This document shows, in pieces, positions 14,676 to 20,034 of a stretch of DNA of 20,034 nucleotides. The notes beneath the pieces were generated by a model. It had not been told where the DNA came from. It did not search any database and saw nothing but the letters and a program-made list of their open reading frames with translations. Source of the stretch: JBHGYD01 sp041920415 (GTDB taxonomy: Bacteria > Bacillota > Bacilli > Bacillales > Anoxybacillaceae); assembly GCA_041920415.1 (NCBI GenBank), contig JBHGYD010000008.1:1-20034 (forward strand), read 5' to 3'. Position numbers and translations under genes: made by a program. Every line of letters begins with the position of its first letter. The stretch's first letter is position 1.

Positions 14676-15647
14676 TTAAAGAATTTGCCCATATAGATAC
14701 AATACATAAACAAACAGAAGCGCAACAACAATGAGTGTTGTTTCAACCATACCTCTCCTTTTTTTCACTTTCTGACGATGTTTTTGTTTTCTTCTTGTTG
14801 GTTGATGGCTTTCTTGGTGTGGTGTATAGGGATACTGATGATGAATTGCTGCGACTAAATCACGTTTCATTTCTGCTGCTTGTTTATACTGTCCGTCAAT
14901 TGCCTTCGTTAGTGCCGCACGATATTTTCGTAATGTTGCATCCGCTTGAATCATCGTCATTAACTGCTGGCGTCCATTCCCTCTCCGTTCAAATCTCGTT
15001 GGATAACAGGAGTGAATCATAATCATCGCTACTGCAAATAAGTCATAGGAAGGTTCTGCTTTCCGTGACCCTAGTCCCCAATAACCGCGATCGTAAAACT
15101 CGGTGAATTCTTTAATCGCTCTCCCTTGTAAAGTCGTCCCCCCGACATCGAGAAGACGAATGGTTGGCGTCATCCCGGTCACTAACAAATTTTCCGGTTT
15201 TAAGTCTCCAAACACCCATCCTTCTTCATGAAGTTTTTCTAATGCGGATAAAAGTTGTAAAACGAGAATAACAATCCATTCTTTCCCTCGCTTTTTAATA
15301 AAAGTAAAAAACTCTTCTCCCTTTATATACTCCATTGCATAAAAAGAAACCATTCGGTTCGTATAAGGGTCGTGCCAGTCATCTACATCTAGCAAAGAAG
15401 GCCCAAGGGCAACTCCCTGGACCTTGGAAAAACGTTTTAATACATTTACCTCTGATGTAATGGTCGTACTATTATCGCTTAATTTTAGCGCCACAAGCCC
15501 TTTCACACTCTCTGCTAAATAAACCACTCCGTTTGCACCTTTACCTAGTGGCTTTATAATTTTGTAGGAATGTTTATGCCATTTTCCAATAATAACAGTT
15601 CCTATCGGAAGCTTACATAGATGATTCTTCAAAGTATGATTTATCAC
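14676..15647 (-). CDS. yabT: Hanks-type Ser/Thr protein kinase with C-terminal membrane anchor (YabT-like)
   Basis: This 323-residue kinase has a glycine-rich loop GKGANGVVY (35-43), ATP lysine K55 (VALKL), and catalytic Asp148 in FGDLKPEN. The usual HRD is replaced by FGD and DFG by DVG (D167). After the kinase domain comes a basic stretch, about 285-299 (TRRKQKHRQKVKKRRG), and then a hydrophobic segment about 302-321 ending the protein. There is no extracellular sensor domain. B. subtilis YabT is a sporulation kinase activated by DNA through its basic region. It acts on RecA and AbrB. The GTG start overlaps yabS by 35 bp, with AAGGAG 11 bases upstream. It is likely co-expressed with yabS. 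Confidence 0.93.
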   Translation of the reverse strand: MINHTLKNHLCKLPIGTVIIGKWHKHSYKIIKPLGKGANGVVYLAESVKGLVALKLSDNSTTITSEVNVLKRFSKVQGVALGPSLLDVDDWHDPYTNRMVSFYAMEYIKGEEFFTFIKKRGKEWIVILVLQLLSALEKLHEEGWVFGDLKPENLLVTGMTPTIRLLDVGGTTLQGRAIKEFTEFYDRGYWGLGSRKAEPSYDLFAVAMIMIHSCYPTRFERRGNGRQQLMTMIQADATLRKYRAALTKAIDGQYKQAAEMKRDLVAAIHHQYPYTPHQESHQPTRRKQKHRQKVKKRRGMVETTLIVVALLFVYVLYLYGQIL

Positions 15648-16350
15648 CAGATATCAAGCTCCTTAGTGAACGTTTTTTATTAAAATATGTCATCGCTTCA
15701 CGTAATGCAGGACCGGTTGGAGTAAGCCCTCCTGACGTGAGTTTAGGAAAAACGGACGATAGCGCCTCGAGTTTCGGTGTCCAATCAAGTACTTTTTCCA
15801 CATCACCACGTTTCCCCGGAAATACAAAAACAGAGAAGTGGTTGTCACCGATTCGAGCATTTAAACTCAGCGATAAATCAAATAATGCTTCTTTTACAGT
15901 CGGTAGTTTTGTTTTCATACTTCCGCTTGTATCTATTAATATTAAAACTTCTAATTCGACTGTTTCTCCGAGTTCATCCACTACTTCCATCACTTCACCG
16001 CGTTTTTCGGGCGGTAAATCTTCCAATGATATATTAGAACCTAAAATTTGCTTTAATTCTTTATTTACCACACCTTGCAATGTTTGTGTCATTGCTTTCC
16101 GTGTTACCATTTGTACGGTTTGAGATAACTGCTTAGCATAAACAACTTGACTCACACCGCCTCCCGACATAGCGATTCCTTCAATTTCACGTAACCCATT
16201 TTCGTCAATCGTATCTTGGTCAAGCACGCCGATGACATTAACTGTAATACCTTGTTCTCTTGCTAGAGCAGCCATGGCGATCGGATCTTCACCATGATTC
16301 GAACAACCATCTGTAATTAACAAAATTTGTCGTAATGTTCCTTTACGCAC
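15613..16350 (-). CDS. yabS: VWA-domain protein with apparently permuted order (YabS-like)
   Basis: This 245-residue protein has two parts of a von Willebrand A fold in reversed order. Residues 8-75 read like the second half of a VWA domain: ILLITDG with D14, then ITVNVIGVL and LREIEGIAMSGGG. Residues 134-225 read like the first half: VLILIDTSGSM with D140/S142/S144, and GGLTPTGPALREA with T210. All metal-site (MIDAS) residues are present. The GTG start has GGAGG 10 bases upstream, and an in-frame stop lies just before it, so the N-terminus is not truncated. Its function is unknown to me. Metal-dependent binding of a partner is the family norm. It lies between spoIIE and the kinase yabT, which it overlaps by 35 bp. 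Confidence 0.92.
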   Translation of the reverse strand: MRKGTLRQILLITDGCSNHGEDPIAMAALAREQGITVNVIGVLDQDTIDENGLREIEGIAMSGGGVSQVVYAKQLSQTVQMVTRKAMTQTLQGVVNKELKQILGSNISLEDLPPEKRGEVMEVVDELGETVELEVLILIDTSGSMKTKLPTVKEALFDLSLSLNARIGDNHFSVFVFPGKRGDVEKVLDWTPKLEALSSVFPKLTSGGLTPTGPALREAMTYFNKKRSLRSLISGDKSYFEESSM

Positions 16351-16385
16351 CTTCCATTCCCCTCCTCAACAACTGATGTATTACC

Positions 16386-16414
16386 ATCATCACCGGAATG
16401 AAAGGATTTTATAC
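16386..16414 (-). promoter_or_regulatory. Candidate forespore (sigma-F-like) promoter for yabS-yabT
   Basis: In the 67-bp gap after spoIIE, the minus strand has GTATA (16410-16414), 15 bp, then GGTGATGAT (16386-16394). Sigma-F promoters have a GYATA-type -35 and a GG-rich -10 (GGnrAnAmT). The match is good at most but not all positions. Forespore expression would fit a sporulation kinase operon. No sigma-A promoter is visible in the gap. Confidence 0.4.
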
Positions 16415-16417
16415 TTT

Positions 16418-18895
16418 TTACTGAGCCTTTTTTGTATACATATACGCTGGTATGGTTGCCCATTTTGGCGTATTATGTTTAATTTTAGCTACGACAACTG
16501 TCATGTCATCTTCGATTCTTCCAGAGCGAGTTCGAATCACTTCTTCCATGATTAAATCGGCCACTTCTTGTGGATCGTTTGTTTGCAATTCTTGAATTTT
16601 TCGCTTCATCCATAAGTCATGATTCTCTACATGAGTAGGTCCTTCAAAAACTCCGTCACTCATCATAATTAACAAATCTCCTGCTTTTAATTGTTCACTG
16701 ACAATTTCAAATTCAAATTCTTTAATAATCCCCATTGGTAAATTACTTGATTCAATCTTCATAACTTTGTCTCCACGCTTCACAAAACTTGGGGTTGAGC
16801 CAATTTTTAAAAATTTTGTAGAGGCGTCTTGCAAATCAATCATCGCTAAATCTAACGTTGAAAAAATTTCATCGGTTGTTCGTAAAGAAAGAATCGAATT
16901 AATGGACTTAATTGCTACTGTTTCATCAATACCCGTTTGTAAAATTTTTTGCAATAACCGCAACGTTTCATTGCTTTCGTTATGAGCTCTTTCTCCATTT
17001 CCCATTCCGTCACTAATCGCAATCGCGTATTTTCCCGTTCCTAATTCAATCATTGAATAACTATCCCCAGATACAAGCCCTCCGCCTTTCGCAGCATAGG
17101 CCACACCTGTTTCGACAATAAATGCTTTTGTAGAGCCGAACGCAACGCGGCAATACCCGTTCGGATATGCGGCACACTCCTCCCTTTTGACAACGATAGT
17201 TTCATCTAAAATATCAGAAAGCATCGGTGCAATTAATTTCTCGCACTCTCCACGACCTTCACAATACGGAATACTCATTTCAATATCAATATTTCCTTTT
17301 TCTAAACTATAAATATCGACATGACCAATTTCGATCCCAAACTCTTGTAAGGCGTGGAAGATTTGTTCTTCTTGAAAATAAAGGTTTTCTCGTTCTCGTT
17401 GAATTTCTTTTGAAAAATCTTCCATAACCTGAGAAACACCCATCAATTGTTCAGCAACAAGTTTTCTACTTTCATTGACTTGTTTCCGCAGTTTTTTATT
17501 CGCTTGATAATTCGTTACATTCTTTTCAATCATGTCAACTACTTTTTTTGCTTTTACGCAGTGCCGATCCCATTCGCGCAGCAATTTATGATTGTTCGAA
17601 AGTTTTCCTGCATCCGCTTCTATCATCATTTGCTTCATATATTCATAAGTTGTATCAAAATGGTAAGACCAGCATTGTTCTTTTTTAAAGCATGTTTGAC
17701 ACGTTTTTTCCGTAATATCACTTAAAAAGTAGTCAATTTCTTTTTCATGATAGTCGAGATCAGAAGTAAATCCATAATTGGAAAAACTATTCGCTAGCGC
17801 CTGAAAAACGTGAGAAAACTGAGTAACTCTCTGAGCGGTGACATCGCGAATTTTTCGTACATATTGTTGTTGTTCATTCGCGTATTCAATCGTTCCTGGA
17901 ACATATTTAGCCATTTTTTCTGTCAATGAACTAGATGTAAACAAAAACAAGATAATAGCAAAACAAGATTCCATCACTGTCGGTACAATATCGGCCTTCC
18001 CGTTCCCATATAGGCCAATTAATAAAGTAGCAATGAGTAGCCCGAAGGCAACGCCGATTTTCTTTCCCTCTTTTAACAATCCCCCTAAAAGTCCAGCAAA
18101 TGCTAACAAGCTCATTTCATATAAATTATCGACATTCGCTAGACTTAAAATAAGCCCCGTGACCACTCCTACTGTTGAACCGACGGTGGTTCCTGCTACA
18201 AAAGCAAATAATAATACGAGATAGCGAGACATAATATGTTCTAACGATAAGTTATAAACTTCCCAACCAATTGTGCCTGTTAACATGGAAGCAAGCAAAA
18301 TAATGAGTGAAATGATTTCTTCTGCCCGCAATGATTGTTTGTACTTCCGAACCGTTAATAGTGGGATGCTTTGGAGGAAAATGAGCGTTAACACAAATCC
18401 AAGCCCTGCTTCGATAAAAGCCATCACGCTCTCATACACGGTTTGATGCCCTGACAAAAAATAAGTAATCGCTAATTTTGTAGAAAACGATAGACAAAAT
18501 ACAACAAAAGGTACTACTTTTAGCCAGTCATCAAAAAACTTTTTTATAAACTGATTTAAAAGTAAGAAACTAAACATCCCAGTAAAAACAAATAGCGTTG
18601 TTTCGAACGATAGAGTAAGAGAACCGGCTATTAAAGCAATAAATGCTAACCCTGCCTTGTCACGACGCATCGTATAAACAGCAACAAAAAACGGTAATGC
18701 AAAAGGGGTCAATTTTGATAAAATGAGAGCGCGTCCAAGTAAAAAACCAATAACTAATAAAATGAACCCCTTATGAATAAACAAATGTCCAAGCCTTAGT
18801 TTTACATGCCGTGCCCAGCGTGAGAAAACGGCTTGAGTTTCGTTTAACGGCACCTCTGAAATTTGGTTCATAAAACTTCTTTCTATTCTTTCCAT
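16418..18895 (-). CDS. spoIIE: Stage II sporulation protein E (PP2C phosphatase)
   Basis: SpoIIE dephosphorylates SpoIIAA to release sigma-F in the forespore, and it also acts with FtsZ at the polar septum. The 825 residues match the 827 of B. subtilis. About ten hydrophobic segments fill residues 45-325, and a central regulatory region spans about 330-585. The C-terminal PP2C domain has metal aspartates D611 (GDSYS), D629 (SDGMGNG), D747 (SDGVFEG) and D797 (EDDMT). The central region has a cysteine group (C399, C402, C408). The ATG at 18893-18895 has AAGGAG about 9 bases upstream. It is monocistronic-like, with its own Spo0A-type promoter. yabS follows after 67 bp. Confidence 0.98.
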   Translation of the reverse strand: MERIERSFMNQISEVPLNETQAVFSRWARHVKLRLGHLFIHKGFILLVIGFLLGRALILSKLTPFALPFFVAVYTMRRDKAGLAFIALIAGSLTLSFETTLFVFTGMFSFLLLNQFIKKFFDDWLKVVPFVVFCLSFSTKLAITYFLSGHQTVYESVMAFIEAGLGFVLTLIFLQSIPLLTVRKYKQSLRAEEIISLIILLASMLTGTIGWEVYNLSLEHIMSRYLVLLFAFVAGTTVGSTVGVVTGLILSLANVDNLYEMSLLAFAGLLGGLLKEGKKIGVAFGLLIATLLIGLYGNGKADIVPTVMESCFAIILFLFTSSSLTEKMAKYVPGTIEYANEQQQYVRKIRDVTAQRVTQFSHVFQALANSFSNYGFTSDLDYHEKEIDYFLSDITEKTCQTCFKKEQCWSYHFDTTYEYMKQMMIEADAGKLSNNHKLLREWDRHCVKAKKVVDMIEKNVTNYQANKKLRKQVNESRKLVAEQLMGVSQVMEDFSKEIQRERENLYFQEEQIFHALQEFGIEIGHVDIYSLEKGNIDIEMSIPYCEGRGECEKLIAPMLSDILDETIVVKREECAAYPNGYCRVAFGSTKAFIVETGVAYAAKGGGLVSGDSYSMIELGTGKYAIAISDGMGNGERAHNESNETLRLLQKILQTGIDETVAIKSINSILSLRTTDEIFSTLDLAMIDLQDASTKFLKIGSTPSFVKRGDKVMKIESSNLPMGIIKEFEFEIVSEQLKAGDLLIMMSDGVFEGPTHVENHDLWMKRKIQELQTNDPQEVADLIMEEVIRTRSGRIEDDMTVVVAKIKHNTPKWATIPAYMYTKKAQ

Positions 18896-18928
18896 TTCCG
18901 ATCACTCCTTCGCTTTTCTATTACCCCT

Positions 18929-18995
18929 ATTATATCGTCTGAATTGTCAAAAATTTGTCAAAAAAGGAAAGGAGTATAAAAAAACCTTCGACGTA
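18929..18995 (-). promoter_or_regulatory. spoIIE promoter with 21-bp spacing and Spo0A boxes
   Basis: On the minus strand TTGACA (18956-18961) and TATAAT (18929-18934) are both perfect consensus but 21 bp apart. The spoIIE promoter of B. subtilis is known for this abnormal spacing and needs Spo0A~P. A second TTGACA (18945-18950) lies only 10 bp from the -10 and cannot serve as a -35. Both lie in TTTGACAAA/T, resembling 0A boxes. TACGTCGAA (18987-18995) upstream matches the 0A consensus TTTGTCGAA at 7 of 9 positions. Confidence 0.85.
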
Positions 18996-19234
18996 TTTCT
19001 TGTTAACACGTCATAGTACAACCAAAATTTTTTATTTATAAATCCTTCCTCTATTAGAAAAAACGAACGGCTAGAAGGGAAAGAAGAGATGTCTTACAGG
19101 TGATAGAAAGAAAGAGGGATTTTGTTCTGTTTGCTTTTTGTATAGAAGGTGTTCTAACGTGGATAAATCTCTCATACTTTGTTCAAAGGAGAGGGTTCCT
19201 CGGAAAAGGTGTTAAAGAAAAGCGAAAAATAGCG
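18996..19234. other. Non-coding gap between spoIIE promoter and tRNA terminator
   Basis: This stretch holds no gene I can support. On the minus strand a 34-codon frame (19071-19175) begins with ATG but has no Shine-Dalgarno and matches nothing I know. The DNA is AT-rich with homopurine runs on the plus strand. It may carry further regulatory DNA for spoIIE, which I could not identify. Confidence 0.6.
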
Positions 19235-19269
19235 AAAGGGGATGTTTTCCAAATGGAAACATCCCCTTT
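19220..19269 (-). terminator. Intrinsic terminator of the rrn-tRNA operon
   Basis: A long stem (19235-19269) pairs AAAGGGGATGTTTCC with GGAAAACATCCCCTTT (minus strand), leaving one bulged base and a 4-base ATTT loop. It is followed on the minus strand by CGCTATTTTTC. On the plus strand the same stem runs into TTTTTG, so it could work in both directions. It lies just after tRNA-Glu. Confidence 0.85.
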
Positions 19270-19276
19270 TTGTTAG

Positions 19277-19348
19277 TGACCCGTACGGGATTCGAACCCG
19301 TGTTACCGCCGTGAAAGGGCGGTGTCTTAACCACTTGACCAACGGGCC
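19277..19348 (-). tRNA. tRNA-Glu (anticodon TTC)
   Basis: The minus strand folds as a cloverleaf of 72 bases. Acceptor GGCCCGT pairs with ACGGGTC (one G-U). Anticodon stem CCGCC/GGCGG encloses loop CTTTCAC with anticodon TTC. The T arm is ACGGG-TTCGAAT-CCCGT. The discriminator is A and CCA is not encoded. It is the last gene of the rrn operon. Confidence 0.97.
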
Positions 19349-19366
19349 AGAAAAAGCATAAACGCA

Positions 19367-19439
19367 AGCTTCCAACCGGGCTTGAACCGGTGACCTCTTC
19401 CTTACCATGGAAGTGCTCTACCAACTGAGCTATGGAAGC
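19367..19439 (-). tRNA. tRNA-Thr (anticodon GGT)
   Basis: The 73-base cloverleaf on the minus strand has acceptor GCTTCCA/TGGAAGC. Anticodon stem CTTCC/GGAAG encloses loop ATGGTAA (anticodon GGT), and the T arm is ACCGG-TTCAAGC-CCGGT. The base after the acceptor is T and CCA is not encoded, so the end must be added by nucleotidyltransferase. It lies one base from tRNA-Asn. Confidence 0.96.
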
Positions 19440-19440
19440 A

Positions 19441-19515
19441 TGGCTCCGCAGGCAGGATTCGAACCTGCGACCAATCGGTTAACAGCCGATTGCTCTACCA
19501 CTGAGCTACTGCGGA
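19441..19515 (-). tRNA. tRNA-Asn (anticodon GTT)
   Basis: The 75-base cloverleaf on the minus strand has acceptor TCCGCAG/CTGCGGA. Anticodon stem ATCGG/CCGAT encloses loop CTGTTAA (anticodon GTT), and the T arm is GCAGG-TTCGAAT-CCTGC. It ends in an encoded CCA (G discriminator). It is the first tRNA after the 5S gene. Confidence 0.97.
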
Positions 19516-19532
19516 ACATTTTATATGTACAG

Positions 19533-19648
<116 letters not shown>

Positions 19649-19705
19649 CTATTTGAAGGATTGTTCCTTCAAAACTAGATAACAGGCATTCATGAAGAAG
19701 CTTCT

Positions 19706-19825
19706 GCTTTTCGCTGTCTAGCTCCGGCAACCAACCGCTCGGGGTCAAATAACCTTCTCCCTCGAGGTGCAAGCACCTCTGCGGGCGAAGAACATTTGCC
19801 CATCGCGGTTAGGCAGGTTGCCTCC
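19706..19825. repeat. Structured spacer repeat, copy 1 (120 bp)
   Basis: The unit begins GCTTTTCGC then TGTCTAGCTCCGGC on the plus strand. It contains nested inverted arms: ggcaacc (19726-19732) with ggttgcc (19816-19822), aaccgc (19733-19738) with gcggtt (19805-19810), and gaggtgc (19764-19770) with gcacctc (19773-19779). It lies in the spacer between 23S and 5S. It resembles dispersed repeats I recall from Bacillaceae rRNA regions, but I cannot name a family. Confidence 0.75.
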
Positions 19826-19945
19826 GCTTTTCGCATTGTCTAGTTCCGGCTCGCAACGCCTATTGGAAAATAACCTTCCTCCGTCGAAATGCGAGCATTT
19901 CTCGTCGGAAGAACATTTTCCTTACGGCGTTAGACGCTCGCCTTC
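19826..19945. repeat. Structured spacer repeat, copy 2 (120 bp)
   Basis: The second unit follows copy 1 directly with the same 120-bp period. It begins GCTTTTCGCA then TTGTCTAGTTCCGGC. Arms are aacgcc (19855-19860) with ggcgtt (19926-19931), and gaaatgc (19886-19892) with gcatttc (19895-19901). The conserved core AATAACCTTC and GAAGAACATT is shared with copy 1. The arm sequences differ from copy 1 but stay complementary. The unit ends about 12 bp from the 23S 3' end. Confidence 0.75.
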
Positions 19946-19957
19946 ACTTTTCTTCTT

Positions 19958-20034
19958 GGTTAAGTCCTCGATCGATTAGTATCCGTCAGCTCCACGTGTC
20001 GCCACGCTTCCACCTCGGACCTATCTACCTCGTC
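19958..20034 (-). rRNA. rrl: 23S ribosomal RNA, 3' end only (cut by window edge)
   Basis: The minus strand here reads GACGAGGTAGATAGGTCCGA and later GGAGCTGACGGATACTAATC before GATCGAGGACTTAACC, the conserved 3' end of bacterial 23S rRNA. The mature end is placed at AACC by analogy with B. subtilis and may be off by a few bases. Confidence 0.95.

Noticed and set aside
19071..19175. 34-codon frame on the minus strand between tRNA-Glu and spoIIE (MRDLSTLEHLL...)
   Set aside because: There is no Shine-Dalgarno and no known relative, and it is short enough to occur by chance. It could be revisited if conserved in relatives.
19172..19424. Two overlapping open frames on the minus strand across the tRNA genes
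   Set aside because: They translate tRNA-Glu and tRNA-Thr sequence. Peptides such as VTGSSPVGSL are a well-known false ORF product of tRNA genes.
19767..19979. Open frame of 70 codons on the plus strand in the 23S-5S spacer
   Set aside because: It covers the structured repeats and runs into the 23S gene antisense. There is no ribosome binding site and the composition is not protein-like.

Overview
The window matches a low-GC, spore-forming Bacillaceae chromosome. The protein sequences and gene order follow the origin-proximal spoIIE-to-lysS region of Bacillus subtilis. Base composition and the rrn-flanked layout make a moderate thermophile such as Anoxybacillus or a Geobacillus relative my best guess (inference, genus not certain). 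Every gene I accept lies on the minus strand, so transcription runs right to left. I see no prophage, transposon, CRISPR array or other foreign island.

Layout in transcription order. The right edge holds the 3' end of a 23S rRNA, a 23S-5S spacer with two 120-bp structured repeats, 5S rRNA, tRNA-Asn, tRNA-Thr and tRNA-Glu, then a terminator. Next is a sporulation block: spoIIE behind a Spo0A-type promoter with 21-bp spacing, then yabS (VWA protein) and yabT (membrane Ser/Thr kinase). Then come tilS-hprT (tRNA-Ile lysidine synthesis, purine salvage) and ftsH (membrane protease), which ends at a terminator. coaX (pantothenate kinase III) and hslO (Hsp33) follow, then cysK with its own promoter and terminator. 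A long folate operon follows: pabB-pabA-pabC-folP-folB-folK-yazB-dusB, tightly packed or overlapping. After a terminator-like hairpin comes lysS. The lysS terminator abuts the tandem promoters of a second rrn operon, whose 16S 5' end is cut by the left edge.

The genes make p-aminobenzoate from chorismate and glutamine and turn it into dihydropteroate, alongside cysteine, CoA and purine salvage enzymes and tRNA modification and charging enzymes. The pabA start carries an array of GAG/AAG triplets over its ribosome binding site, which looks like a TRAP operator linking glutamine amidotransferase output to tryptophan.

Most of the region is conserved housekeeping DNA and I do not see a clearly new system. 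The points most worth a second look are the TRAP-type operator at pabA, the apparently circularly permuted VWA fold of YabS, the covarying tandem repeats in the 23S-5S spacer, an apparent ATC start of folB, and the hairpin in front of lysS.
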